A stretch of 64,000 nucleotides of DNA from Halothiobacillus sp. GTDB taxonomy: Bacteria; Pseudomonadota; Gammaproteobacteria; Halothiobacillales; Halothiobacillaceae. The stretch lies in assembly GCA_016278265.1 (NCBI GenBank), contig JADQCE010000002.1, positions 682,001 to 746,000 of the forward strand. The letters are read 5' to 3'. The position numbers and the translations under genes were made by a program. Of this stretch, positions 54,955 through 63,982 are shown one piece after another. The notes under the pieces were generated by a model. That model ran no database searches, was not told where the DNA came from, and saw only the letters and a list, made by a program, of their open reading frames with translations. Within the stretch, counting starts at the first letter, position 1. The number at the start of each line of letters is the position of its first letter.

Positions 54955-55452
54955 ATGTCCCAGGTCACATTCAAGGGCACGCCCGTCAACGTTGCCGGCA
55001 CGCTGCCGTCCGTGGGTGAGAAGGCGCCGGCCTTCTCGCTGACCGCGAGCGATCTCTCCGACAAGGGGCTGGACGCCTTTGCCGGCAAGAAGAAGGTGCT
55101 GAACATCTTCCCGAGCCTGGATACCGGCACCTGCGCCAAATCGGTGCGCGAGTTCGATCGTCGTGCCGGCGAGCTAGACGATACGGTCGTGCTCGGCATC
55201 TCCATGGACCTGCCGTTTGCCCAGGGCCGTTTCGCCGAGGCAGAGGGGCTGGATAACATCGCGATGTTCTCGGCCTTCCGTCACCCGGAATTCCTCGACG
55301 ATTACGGGGTGCGCATCGCCGACGGACCGCTGGCCGGCCTGGCGGCCCGTACCGTGGTGGTGCTGGACGCGGACAACACGGTGCGTCACGTCGAGCAGGT
55401 GGGCGAGATTGCCGACCAGCCGGATTACGATGCCGCCCTTGGCGCGCTCTGA
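54955..55452 (+). CDS. tpx: Thiol peroxidase (Tpx), one-cysteine form
   Basis: This 165-residue peroxiredoxin follows Tpx throughout: [20 protein letters not shown] with the peroxidatic Cys (about 61), [18 protein letters not shown], and [11 protein letters not shown] at the end. Escherichia coli Tpx has its resolving Cys in LPFAQSRFCGAEG. Here that region reads [13 protein letters not shown], with Ala in place of that Cys, and the other non-catalytic Cys is Gly. It therefore looks like a one-Cys enzyme. AAAGGAGG lies 7 nt before the ATG. Confidence 0.93.
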   Translation: MSQVTFKGTPVNVAGTLPSVGEKAPAFSLTASDLSDKGLDAFAGKKKVLNIFPSLDTGTCAKSVREFDRRAGELDDTVVLGISMDLPFAQGRFAEAEGLDNIAMFSAFRHPEFLDDYGVRIADGPLAGLAARTVVVLDADNTVRHVEQVGEIADQPDYDAALGAL

Positions 55453-55465
55453 TCCGAGTCAGACC

Positions 55466-55487
55466 GCGTCCGGCAGCAACCGGACGC
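55466..55487. terminator. Hairpin after tpx
   Basis: GCGTCCGG (55466-55473) and CCGGACGC (55480-55487) form a perfect 8-bp stem with loop CAGCAA. No T run follows, so it may be a weak terminator or processing signal at the tpx 3' end. Confidence 0.45.
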
Positions 55488-55573
55488 CTAGCTAGAATTG
55501 GCCCGGTACGTGAACGGATGACATTCCGGGTCGCGACCGGGCCGACTTGTTTTCGAACGATAGGAACGAGCCG

Positions 55574-56497
55574 ATGAGCAACCGACTGGGTGTCGATCTG
55601 GGCGGTACCAAGATCGAGGTCGCGGTGCTTGGCCCCGACAACCACATCCGCTGGCGGGAACGTGAGCCCACGCCAAAGGGTGACTACGCCGGCACGGTCG
55701 AGACCATGGCCGCCTTGATCGAGCGCGCAGAGCGCGAGTGTGGGCGGGCCGACGGGATCGGGGTGGGCACCCCCGGCACGATTTCGCCGCGCACCGGCCT
55801 GATCAAGAATGCCAACTCGGTGGTGCTGAACGATCGGCCGCTCAAGCGCGACCTGGAATCGCGTCTGGGCCGCGAGGTCATCATGGCCAACGACGCCAAC
55901 TGCCTGGCATTGTCCGAATCGGCGGACGACGGCGCGGCGGCCGAGGGCGACTCGGTCTTCGGCGTGATCCTGGGTACCGGTGTCGGTGGCGGTCTGGTCG
56001 TCGATGGCCGCGTGCTGGTCGGGCGCAACGCGATTGCCGGCGAGTGGGGCCACAATCCCCTGCCGTGGCCGGTGCCGGAAGAAACGCCGGGGCCCTCCTG
56101 CTGGTGCGGCCTGCAGGGCTGCATCGAGCAATGGCTGTCGGGGCCGTCCTTTGAGCGCGATTATGCCGAGCATGCCGGCGAGTCGCTCGACGGCGCGCTG
56201 ATCGTCGCGCGGGCCGAAGAGGGACACGAGCCCGCACGGCAGGCCCTGGAGCGTTATTCGCATCGACTGGCCCGGGCACTGGCGCACGTGATCAACCTGT
56301 TTGATCCAGACGTGATCGTGCTTGGCGGCGGCATGTCCAACGTGACGGTGCTCTACGATCGGGTGCCTGCAATCTGGGACGAGTACGTGTTTTCCGATCC
56401 GATCACGACGCGACTGGTTGCTCCGCGATTCGGCGACTCAAGCGGGGTAAGGGGGGCCGCCTTCCTGCCCGATTCGCTCGGTCGGCACCTGCGCTAA
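55574..56497 (+). CDS. ROK-family sugar kinase (fructokinase-like)
   Basis: Start at the ATG at 55574 with AGGA upstream; 307 residues. LGVDLGGTKIEVAVLG opens the phosphate-binding DxGGTK loop. ILGTGVGGGLVVDG and GEWGHNPLPWP follow, then the ROK zinc motif in CWCGLQGCIEQWLSG. The pattern matches fructokinase/Mak-type ROK kinases. The sugar cannot be proved from sequence. Confidence 0.9.
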   Translation: MSNRLGVDLGGTKIEVAVLGPDNHIRWREREPTPKGDYAGTVETMAALIERAERECGRADGIGVGTPGTISPRTGLIKNANSVVLNDRPLKRDLESRLGREVIMANDANCLALSESADDGAAAEGDSVFGVILGTGVGGGLVVDGRVLVGRNAIAGEWGHNPLPWPVPEETPGPSCWCGLQGCIEQWLSGPSFERDYAEHAGESLDGALIVARAEEGHEPARQALERYSHRLARALAHVINLFDPDVIVLGGGMSNVTVLYDRVPAIWDEYVFSDPITTRLVAPRFGDSSGVRGAAFLPDSLGRHLR

Positions 56498-56500
56498 CTA

Positions 56501-56536
56501 CATAAGAAAAAAAGAAAATACTTATGCGTATTTTTT
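56501..56536. promoter_or_regulatory. AT-rich element with overlapping inverted repeats
   Basis: In an otherwise GC-rich sequence this stretch is almost all A and T. CATAAG (56501-56506) faces CTTATG (56521-56526), and AAAATAC (56515-56521) faces GTATTTT (56528-56534). It could act as the kinase terminator, or as an operator or curved promoter DNA for the small membrane gene. Confidence 0.4.
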
Positions 56537-56632
56537 GGCTTGATAGGGATATAAGAAAGGTCTAGAGTCGACTTGGTGACCCGTCCCTATCCGTCGCGGT
56601 CATGCGAGACAAACCAGCGGAGGTGGAATCTC

Positions 56633-56785
56633 ATGGACATCGAGTTGCAAATCGTACTTATCAGCATCATCGCCATGATCGGCATCGTTGGCATGCCGCT
56701 GTATGCATTCTGGATGTTGTGGAAGAAGTCAGGCGAAGCCAAGCATGCTGAGGAAGAACAGCAACGGCGGCATCAGCACAGCTGA
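56633..56785 (+). CDS. 50-residue single-helix membrane protein
   Basis: The ATG at 56633 has a strong GGAGGTGG site 7 nt upstream. The product is one N-terminal membrane helix (IQIVLIS-type, residues about 5-30: VLISIIAMIGIVGMPLYAFW) and a charged, His-ending cytoplasmic tail (KKSGEAKHAEEEQQRRHQHS). Small single-helix proteins of this kind are often subunits or regulators of a larger complex, but none is evident here. I do not recognise it. Confidence 0.6.
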   Translation: MDIELQIVLISIIAMIGIVGMPLYAFWMLWKKSGEAKHAEEEQQRRHQHS

Positions 56786-56852
56786 ATCTCATCATGGAAG
56801 CTTGATCGCTTAAGGTCTTTGCGAACGCATCCCTAGGCCGTTTTGAGGCCGC

Positions 56853-56896
56853 GATACAACAAAACCGGCGCCGTTAGGCGCCGGTTTTGTTGTATC
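56853..56896 (+). terminator. Perfect 20-bp inverted repeat, terminator-like
   Basis: The arms 56853-56872 and 56877-56896 are exact reverse complements around loop GTTA. The GC-rich upper stem GGCGCC is followed by TTTTGTTGT, and the mirrored AACAAAACC precedes it. It most likely terminates the small membrane gene, but the length and perfection are striking. Confidence 0.7.
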
Positions 56897-57011
56897 TGGG
56901 GATGGTAATCAATCCGGAACGATTGGTCAGGCGGTTAGTCGAACATCAGTGTTTGGACTCTAATCTAGACTATTTTCATCGGATGATTCGTATCAAAAAG
57001 GGAGGTCTGTG

Positions 57012-59267
57012 GTGGGTAGCCTGCATGTTGGCCAGTCGGCCGAAAATGAGCGCAAGGTGCCGCCAACCAGAGCCGGCCCTTGGCCTTTTTTTGCCCGCCT
57101 GAATCGCGCACTTCCCCCACTGGCGGCGGGGCTGGTTGTCAGTGGCGTGTTGCTCTCGACTACCTGGGTGGTCGAGCGCCAGCTCACGACTGCCGTCTTG
57201 CAGGCCGATCTCGACAACCTGGCCCAGATCCGCACCCGCATCGAGTCCCAGCTCAACCAGGCCTCCAACGTCTCCCATGGGGTCGGGGCGCTGATCGAGG
57301 TCAACCGTAAGCTCGATGTATCCAGTTTGCGGCCCGTGGCCGAGCGAATGCTCGAGCGCACGCCAGTTATCCGGTCGATCGCCATCGCGCCTGACAATGT
57401 GATCCGGGTCAACATTCCGCAGGAAGGCAACGAGGCCGCCGTTGGCGTGAACCTCGCCGCCCATCCGGTGCAGGGGGCGTCGTTGCGCCGGGCCATGCAA
57501 ACTGGTGAGCCCGTACTCGGCGGCCCCTACGAACTGGTCCAGGGTGGCTACGCGGTTATCCACCGGGTGCCGGTGTATTTTGATCGCGATGGGGACGGGG
57601 CGGACGAGTATTGGGGGGTTGTTTCCACCCCGATCGACGTGATGCGCTTGTTCGAGGCGGCGGAGGTGTCCGAGCAGCTGACTCAAGGCACGCTGGCCGT
57701 GCGGGGGGGCGATGGCCTCGGGGCCGAGGGGGCGGTTTTTCTCGGTCACCCCGAACTTTTCCGCCAGGAAAACACCCTGAAAACGCCGGTGATTGCCCTG
57801 GACGGGCAATGGCAACTCGCCATGCAGCCCAGCAAACCGAGCCAGATGGTCACCTGGCTGACTCGATTCGCCGAACTGGTGGCCTTGATGGTCGGGTTGC
57901 TGGTGACGTGGTTCGCCGTGCGCTGGCAGGCGCAACAGCGACTCTTGGTCGACTCCGAGCGCCTGCTGCGCGATGTCACCTCGAACGTCAGTGACGCTGT
58001 GTTCCGCACGGATGGGGCAGGGCATTTGATCTATGTCAGCCCGGCCTACGAGCGCATGGTCGGCCGTCCCGCCCAAGGAGTCATCGGTGCGCCGTGGCTG
58101 AACCTGTTTCTCGAGGAAGAGCGGCGTCCGATCCGCGAGGCCACCGAGCGGATGCGTCAATCCGAGCACGTCCCATTCGGTCCCTCGCGCCGAGATCGGG
58201 TGGTGTTGACCACACGACTGATGCGCAGCGATGGGGCGGAAGTCCCGGCGCAGGTGCGGGTCGAGCCCGTGACGGCGGCATCATACGGGCAAGCGGGGCT
58301 GGTCGGCACCCTCACCGACCTGTCCGACCGACAGGCCTTCGAGCAGCTGGAGGGGCTGGCGACGGCGGTGTTTGAGGGCGCAGGGGATTCGATCGTCATA
58401 CTTGACCGTTATCGCCGCGTACTGGCCGTCAATCCGGCCTTCGAGCGCCTGGTGGGCTCTCCGTCCAAGGAGCTGGTCGGCGAGCGGCTGACGATCCCCG
58501 AGGTGCTGGATAAAAGTCGGCGGCGGCTTGAGGCGTGCATGCGGGCGCTTCATCAGCGGGGCCGCTGGAGCGAGGAGCTGGCTTGTCGGCTGCCGGATGG
58601 TCGAGAACGCGTTCTGGGTTGGTCGGTGGACGTGATCCGTGATGCTCGCCAGCGTGTCACTCGCTACGTCGCTGTGCTCAGCGATGTCACCACCCGGCAT
58701 CGCCACATGCAGGCCATGCATCATCGTGCGCTGCATGATCCGTTGACCGACACCCTCAACCGCTCCGGTCTCGAGGAGCGGTTCGAGCAGGCGCGTCAGC
58801 ACGCAATTCGCGAGGGCACGGGCATCGCCCTGGCCTTTGTCGATCTAAACGGTTTCAAGCCCATTAACGACACCCTTGGACACCACGTCGGTGACGAGGT
58901 GTTACGCGAGGTCGCCCGGCGTCTGTCCGGCGTGGGTCGTCGTGAGGACATCGTCGCGAGATTGGGCGGCGACGAGTTCGTGATCGCCTTCTACGGTGTG
59001 CGCAACGACGAGGACGTGGTTGGTTTGGGCGATTCACTACTCGAGTCCCTGCGGGAGCCCATGATGCTCGATGGGACCAGCCAGCTGGTTTACGTCCATG
59101 CCTCCATCGGCTTTGCCCGCTTCCCTTACGATGCCGACACCCTCGATGGCCTGACGCGACGGGCGGATGCCGCCATGTACCGCGCCAAGGAAACCAAGGA
59201 TGACACCGTCGTCTTCAATCATGACCTCGCCGACTCGACCGGGTCGTCTTATGATGAATATAAGTAA
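57012..59267 (+). CDS. CHASE-PAS-PAS-GGDEF diguanylate cyclase
   Basis: A GTG at 57012 fits the GGGAGG site 6 nt upstream; 751 residues. Membrane helices near residues 36-55 and 286-305 flank a CHASE sensor domain (about 75-260), with GVGALIEV, TPVIRSIAIAPDNVIR and GPYELVQGGYAVIHRVPVY. Two PAS domains follow (about 320-435 and 440-560). The GGDEF domain has the catalytic RLGGDEF near residue 651 and RRED as the RxxD inhibitory site. It makes c-di-GMP. It is a second cyclase in the window with a different sensor from the one at 28.3 kb. Confidence 0.9.
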   Translation: MGSLHVGQSAENERKVPPTRAGPWPFFARLNRALPPLAAGLVVSGVLLSTTWVVERQLTTAVLQADLDNLAQIRTRIESQLNQASNVSHGVGALIEVNRKLDVSSLRPVAERMLERTPVIRSIAIAPDNVIRVNIPQEGNEAAVGVNLAAHPVQGASLRRAMQTGEPVLGGPYELVQGGYAVIHRVPVYFDRDGDGADEYWGVVSTPIDVMRLFEAAEVSEQLTQGTLAVRGGDGLGAEGAVFLGHPELFRQENTLKTPVIALDGQWQLAMQPSKPSQMVTWLTRFAELVALMVGLLVTWFAVRWQAQQRLLVDSERLLRDVTSNVSDAVFRTDGAGHLIYVSPAYERMVGRPAQGVIGAPWLNLFLEEERRPIREATERMRQSEHVPFGPSRRDRVVLTTRLMRSDGAEVPAQVRVEPVTAASYGQAGLVGTLTDLSDRQAFEQLEGLATAVFEGAGDSIVILDRYRRVLAVNPAFERLVGSPSKELVGERLTIPEVLDKSRRRLEACMRALHQRGRWSEELACRLPDGRERVLGWSVDVIRDARQRVTRYVAVLSDVTTRHRHMQAMHHRALHDPLTDTLNRSGLEERFEQARQHAIREGTGIALAFVDLNGFKPINDTLGHHVGDEVLREVARRLSGVGRREDIVARLGGDEFVIAFYGVRNDEDVVGLGDSLLESLREPMMLDGTSQLVYVHASIGFARFPYDADTLDGLTRRADAAMYRAKETKDDTVVFNHDLADSTGSSYDEYK

Positions 59268-59302
59268 TACAGTTAAGGAGTAAGGCGACACGAAATGCAT
59301 GT

Positions 59303-59339
59303 TGTATTCCGATAGGGTGAATCCATCACCCGAAATACA
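59303..59339 (+). promoter_or_regulatory. Hairpin in the metE leader
   Basis: TGTATT (59303-59308) faces AATACA (59334-59339), and inside it GGGTGA (59315-59320) faces TCACCC (59326-59331). The hairpin ends just before the GAGGAA ribosome site of metE, so it could affect translation or serve as a regulator site. No SAM or cobalamin riboswitch is visible in the 83 bp gap. Confidence 0.4.
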
Positions 59340-59350
59340 GAGGAATCGAC

Positions 59351-61645
59351 ATGCCGACTGCGAACACTTACCCCGTCACGCACACCCTGGGTTTCCCCCG
59401 CATCGGGCGGGACCGCGCCCTGAAATGGGCCCTGGAACACCATTGGCGCGGCGAAACGGACACCGACGCGCTGCAGCAAACCGCCCGTCAGGTCCGGGCC
59501 GACGCGCACCAGTGGTACCGCGAGGCTGGCCTCGGGCGACCGGCTTGCGGTGATTTCACCTTCTACGACGGCATGGCGGATCTCTGCCTGCTGTTCGGGC
59601 AAGCGCCCAGGCGCTTCGGCGATCTGCCCAACGATCTCGACGCGCTGTTTGCCCTGGCTCGCGGCAAACCGTCTCAGCAGGGCAGTCTCGCGCCCCTGGC
59701 TATGACCAAGTGGTTTGATACGAACTACCATTACCTGGTGCCCGAGCTGGATGCGCAGCGCCCGTTCCGACTCGATGCCGATCGGCTGCTGACCCAGATT
59801 CGCGAATCGCTCGCCGATAATCCGGCCAGCAAACCGGTGCTGATCGGCCCACTGACCTTCCTTTGGCTAAGCGCCGGCGTGGGTCGCGACGCCCGTCTGC
59901 GGCGTGCCCCGGAGCTGGCCGATGCCTACGGCACGCTCTTGAGTGAGATCGCCGCCCTCGGGGCCGAGTGGGTCCAGCTCGACGAGCCGATCCTGGGCCT
60001 GGACCTGCCGACGGACTGGCAGGCGGCATTCGAGCCGATCTATCACCGCCTGAAAACGCCGGGACTCCGTCTGCTGTTGGCCAGCTATTTCTCGCCGGCG
60101 AACGGGCGTCTGTCCCTGCTGGCCAACCTGCCGGTGGATGGGGTGCACGTCGACGTCACCGCCGGTGATGATCTCGAGGCCCTGGCGGACCGACTGCCGG
60201 CGTTCAAGGTGCTCTCCGCGGGTGTGCTGGACGGGCGCTCGATCTGGCGGGCGGATCTGTCGGCACTGCTCGATCGACTCGAGCCACTCTACGAGAGACT
60301 GGGCGGGCGCCTGTGGTTGGCCCCTAGCTGCTCACTATTGCACCTGCCGCTGGATGCCGACGAGGAAACCGATTTGCCGGCCGCGTTGGCGGCCAACCTG
60401 AGCTTTGCCCGACAGAAGCTTGGCGAGCTGTCATTGCTGGCGCGTGGATTGGCCGAAGGCCGCGAGGCAATCGCCGACGCACTCGAGGCGAGTATTACGG
60501 CCCGCCAACAGCTGGAGGCATTGGATGGCCGCCAGGATGCGGAGCGGCGTGATCAATTGGGCCGATCGCTCGCCGAAGAGCCGGCCCGGGCTCGACCGTA
60601 TGCCGATCGCGTGACGGCGCAACGGGCGCGATTGAACCTGCCGATCCTGCCCACCACCACTATCGGCTCGTTCCCGCAGACCGACGAGATCCGGGCAACA
60701 CGCCGTGCGTATCGTCGCGGGGAAATCGGTACCTCTGCCTACGAGCAGGCGATGCGCGTGGCGATCGCCGACACGATTCGTGAGCAGGAGACCTTGGGGC
60801 TGGACCTGCTGGTGCATGGCGAGCCCGAGCGTAACGACATGGTCGAGTACTTCGGCCAGCAGCTCGAGGGCTTTGCGTTCACACGCGCCGGCTGGGTGCA
60901 GTCGTACGGCTCGCGCTGCGTCAAGCCGCCGATTATCTGGGGCGACGTGGCTCGTCCCCGCCACCTGACCGTGGACTGGAGTCGGTATGCGCAGTCGCTC
61001 ACCGATCGACCGGTCAAGGGGATGCTCACCGGCCCGGTCACGATGCTCTCTTGGTCGTTCGTGCGCGATGACCTGTCCCGTGAAGAGGTCGCGTATCAGC
61101 TCGCCGCGGTGCTGCGCGAAGAGGTCGCCGACCTGTGCGCCGCGGGCATCGCCGCGATCCAGGTCGACGAGCCGGCGTTTCGCGAGGGGCTGCCGCTACG
61201 GCGTGCCGGTTGGGATGGCTACCTTGACTGGGCGGTACGTGCCTTCCGTTACGCCACCGCGGTAGCACCGGATGACGTCCAGATCCACACCCACATGTGC
61301 TACAGCGAGTTCAACGACATCATCGCTGCAATCGCCGCGTTGGACGCGGACGTGATCACCATCGAGACGACTCGCTCGAACATGAAGCTGTTGGACGCCT
61401 TTGCCGAGTTCGAGTACCCCAACGAGATCGGCCCGGGAGTCTGGGACATCCACTCTCCCTTGGTGCCGAGCGTGGCGGAGATTGGCGACCGGCTGCGGCT
61501 GGCACTGGACAAGGTGCCAGTGGGTCGGCTGTGGGTGAACCCCGACTGCGGTCTCAAGACGCGCGGCTGGGAGGAGGTCAGGGCCGGGCTGCAAAACCTG
61601 ATCGATGCAGCGCGCGATCTGCGCCACGAGTATCGCCGCGAATAA
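59351..61645 (+). CDS. metE: Cobalamin-independent methionine synthase
   Basis: This 764-residue enzyme transfers a methyl group from methyl-tetrahydropteroyl-triglutamate to homocysteine. The N-domain opens LGFPRIGRDRALKWALE. The C-domain has zinc ligands in the expected order: HTHMCYSEF (His and Cys), VITIETTRSN (Glu) and WVNPDCGLKTR (Cys). A GAGGAA ribosome site lies 6 nt before the ATG. The vitamin-B12-free enzyme would give methionine without a corrinoid supply. Confidence 0.97.
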   Translation: MPTANTYPVTHTLGFPRIGRDRALKWALEHHWRGETDTDALQQTARQVRADAHQWYREAGLGRPACGDFTFYDGMADLCLLFGQAPRRFGDLPNDLDALFALARGKPSQQGSLAPLAMTKWFDTNYHYLVPELDAQRPFRLDADRLLTQIRESLADNPASKPVLIGPLTFLWLSAGVGRDARLRRAPELADAYGTLLSEIAALGAEWVQLDEPILGLDLPTDWQAAFEPIYHRLKTPGLRLLLASYFSPANGRLSLLANLPVDGVHVDVTAGDDLEALADRLPAFKVLSAGVLDGRSIWRADLSALLDRLEPLYERLGGRLWLAPSCSLLHLPLDADEETDLPAALAANLSFARQKLGELSLLARGLAEGREAIADALEASITARQQLEALDGRQDAERRDQLGRSLAEEPARARPYADRVTAQRARLNLPILPTTTIGSFPQTDEIRATRRAYRRGEIGTSAYEQAMRVAIADTIREQETLGLDLLVHGEPERNDMVEYFGQQLEGFAFTRAGWVQSYGSRCVKPPIIWGDVARPRHLTVDWSRYAQSLTDRPVKGMLTGPVTMLSWSFVRDDLSREEVAYQLAAVLREEVADLCAAGIAAIQVDEPAFREGLPLRRAGWDGYLDWAVRAFRYATAVAPDDVQIHTHMCYSEFNDIIAAIAALDADVITIETTRSNMKLLDAFAEFEYPNEIGPGVWDIHSPLVPSVAEIGDRLRLALDKVPVGRLWVNPDCGLKTRGWEEVRAGLQNLIDAARDLRHEYRRE

Positions 61646-61677
61646 AGCGGTTCACACGGGCGTGGGGGGCTACACTC

Positions 61678-61701
61678 GGCGCACCTTGAAGACAGTGCGC
61701 C
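61678..61701. repeat. 7-bp inverted repeat after metE
   Basis: GGCGCAC (61678-61684) and GTGCGCC (61695-61701) are perfect arms around a 10-nt loop, 32 bp after the metE stop and 19 bp before the next start. No T run follows, so it may be a weak terminator or an operator. Confidence 0.4.
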
Positions 61702-61720
61702 ATCACCCCGGAGCCACCTC

Positions 61721-62605
61721 GTGAAGCGATTTCTGACGATATTTACCGCCGCGACGGTCACCCTGATGAACCTGACGGCCTGTTCCGGGGCGAAGGTGCT
61801 CGAATCGCTTGCGCCTAGCGATTCGGTCACGGTGACCAAGGACGTGATGTTCGATGCCGAGCGCGATCTTGCGCTGGATGTCTATCGCCCCATCGATGCC
61901 GAGGGGGCACCGCTGGTGGTGTTCTTCTGGGGCGGGAGTTGGCAGACGGGGGACCGTTCCACTTATGCCTTCCTCGGTCGGACGCTGGCCAGTCGGGGAT
62001 TCGTGGTGATGATTCCGGACTATCGCGTCTATCCCGAGGTGCGCTACCCGGATTTCCTGTATGACTCTGCCCGTGCGGTGGCCTGGGCACGGGCGCACGC
62101 CACCGATTACGGCGCCAATCCGACGCGCCTGTCACTGATGGGACACTCGGCTGGGGCCTACAACGTGGCTATGTTGGTGACCGACGATCGCTACCTTAAA
62201 GCGGTCGGCGGCGACCGTGGCTGGGTTACGTCCTGGGCGGGCCTTGCCGGGCCGTATGATTTCCTGCCGCTGAATGACCCCACGCTCGAACGCATCTTCG
62301 AGCCTGCCGACCCGCTCGAGTCGAGCCAGCCGATCAACTGGGTCGACGGCGAGGTGCCGCCGACGTTGCTGGTGGTCAGCGACGATGACCCGGTGGTCGA
62401 CCCACGGAATACCAAGCGGATGGCCGAGCGCCTGGAACGGGTCGGCGTGCCCGTCGAGCTGTTACGGGTGGACAATCTGCGTCATGCCGGCGTGGTGGTC
62501 AGCCTGTCGAACGTATTCCCATTCGACGATCAGGTTCTATCGACGGTATCCCGATTTCTCGGTCGGGTGCCGCCGACCGGGGCGTCGCAGGCAAGGACCG
62601 AGTAG
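61721..62605 (+). CDS. Lipoprotein of the alpha/beta-hydrolase fold
   Basis: The start is a GTG at 61721, with GGAG 8 nt upstream; 294 residues. A lipobox LTACS gives the lipidated Cys near residue 21. FFWGGSWQTG is the oxyanion-hole HGG-like motif, LSLMGHSAGAYN holds the nucleophile Ser, and the Asp/His pair is expected in VVSDDDPVVDP and NLRHAGVV. The family includes carboxylesterases and lipases of the BD-FAE-type. It should act on the outside of the cell membrane; substrate unknown. Confidence 0.88.
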   Translation: MKRFLTIFTAATVTLMNLTACSGAKVLESLAPSDSVTVTKDVMFDAERDLALDVYRPIDAEGAPLVVFFWGGSWQTGDRSTYAFLGRTLASRGFVVMIPDYRVYPEVRYPDFLYDSARAVAWARAHATDYGANPTRLSLMGHSAGAYNVAMLVTDDRYLKAVGGDRGWVTSWAGLAGPYDFLPLNDPTLERIFEPADPLESSQPINWVDGEVPPTLLVVSDDDPVVDPRNTKRMAERLERVGVPVELLRVDNLRHAGVVVSLSNVFPFDDQVLSTVSRFLGRVPPTGASQARTE

Positions 62606-62626
62606 GGCCCAGCGTCCACGACGTGC

Positions 62627-63874
62627 TTACTGTGGGCGTGGCAGTTCGGCGACCGCTCGGATGCGTTCGCGCCGGAGGGCTTCACCCAGCGCCTTGCCCC
62701 GAATCCCCTGTTCAAGCAGGGGCTGTGGCGAGATGGCGGCCACCGTCTCACGAACCTGGCGTAACCAATCCCCCTCCGGATACTCGACCGATTCTTTGCC
62801 GGGCTTGCCGCGCGAGTCAGCATGACAGACGATCAGGATCTCCTCGAAGCGCTCCGGGCGGCGCAAGGCATCGAGTTCATCGATCAGGTCGACCAACGTG
62901 GAGTCGCGCATTTCCAGTGCCCGGTGAATCCGGCCGTGTTGGGCGGTGACGGTCAGGGCTAGTTCCCGGATCGCCTTGGAGGTGCGCAGGCGCTCGCAAA
63001 GTGCCCGCGTGGGCTTGACCCCGCGATGTTCGTGGCCGATGTGTTGAGGCCAGTCCTCGGGCGGCGTGAGTGCCTTGCCCAGGTCGTGGCAGACCGCGGC
63101 AAAGCGCACGCCAACCGAATCGCTCAGGCCGGCGGCGGCATCAAGCACCAGCAGGGTGTGGATGCCCGTGTCTACCTCGGGGTGGTATTCCTTCGGCTGA
63201 GGTACGCCGAACAGCGCCTCGATCTCGGGGAAGGTCTCGGCCAGGGCATCGACGTCGTGGAGTACCGCGAAATAGCGCGAGGGGCGTTCGGTGCCCAGCG
63301 CCTTGACCGTCTCTGCCCACACGCGTTCGGGGACCAGGTCGGCAAGCTCCCCGCTGGCGCTCATCTGACGCATCAGCGAGGCAGTGGCGTCGGCGACCTC
63401 GAATCCATGGGCGCCCAGCTGGGCGGCAAAACGTGCCACGCGCAACACCCGTAACGGGTCTTCGACGAAGGCGGGGCCCACATGGCGCAGTCGGCGGGCC
63501 TCGAGGTCGTCGCGACCGCCAAACGGATCGACCAGCTCGCCGTTCTCCCGCATGGCCATCGCGTTGATCGTCAGGTCACGCCGAGCCAGATCGTCTTCGA
63601 GGGTGACCGCCGGGTCGGCATGCACCGCAAAACCGTGGTAGCCGCGTCCCTGCTTGCGTTCGGTGCGGGCCAGCGCGTATTCCTCGCCGGTCTCCGGGTG
63701 GAGAAACACGGGAAAGTCCGCGCCCACCTGTCGAAAGCCGCGCGCGAGCATCTCCTCGGGCGTGGCGCCGACGACTACCCAGTCGTGGTCGACCACCTTG
63801 CGGCCGAGCAACTGGTCACGTACGGCGCCGCCAACGATGTAGCACTCGAGGTTTTCGGTGACCATGTCGGGCAT
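62627..63874 (-). CDS. cca: Multifunctional CCA-adding tRNA nucleotidyltransferase
   Basis: This 415-residue protein has the usual size of the gammaproteobacterial multifunctional form. The nucleotidyltransferase head has YIVGGAVRDQLLG, the metal-binding DHDWVVVG and RRDLTINAMA. The C-terminal HD domain has AAVCHDLGKALT and GHEHRGVKP, which give the 2'-phosphatase/phosphodiesterase activities. It adds or repairs the 3' CCA end of tRNA. GGAG lies 6 nt before the ATG. Confidence 0.97.
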   Translation of the reverse strand: MPDMVTENLECYIVGGAVRDQLLGRKVVDHDWVVVGATPEEMLARGFRQVGADFPVFLHPETGEEYALARTERKQGRGYHGFAVHADPAVTLEDDLARRDLTINAMAMRENGELVDPFGGRDDLEARRLRHVGPAFVEDPLRVLRVARFAAQLGAHGFEVADATASLMRQMSASGELADLVPERVWAETVKALGTERPSRYFAVLHDVDALAETFPEIEALFGVPQPKEYHPEVDTGIHTLLVLDAAAGLSDSVGVRFAAVCHDLGKALTPPEDWPQHIGHEHRGVKPTRALCERLRTSKAIRELALTVTAQHGRIHRALEMRDSTLVDLIDELDALRRPERFEEILIVCHADSRGKPGKESVEYPEGDWLRQVRETVAAISPQPLLEQGIRGKALGEALRRERIRAVAELPRPQ

Positions 63875-63982
63875 CGTATCTCCGGGTGATTGAGTCGGGT
63901 TTGGGTGGCAAAAGCGTGCTTTATCATGACGCGTGGCAGCGGTAGACTGGCCGCCATCCCGTCACGTTATGGACACATCGCC

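Noticed and set aside
59268-59350. SAM or cobalamin riboswitch before metE
   Set aside because: The gap is only 83 bp and lacks the conserved cores of either riboswitch; only a simple hairpin is present.
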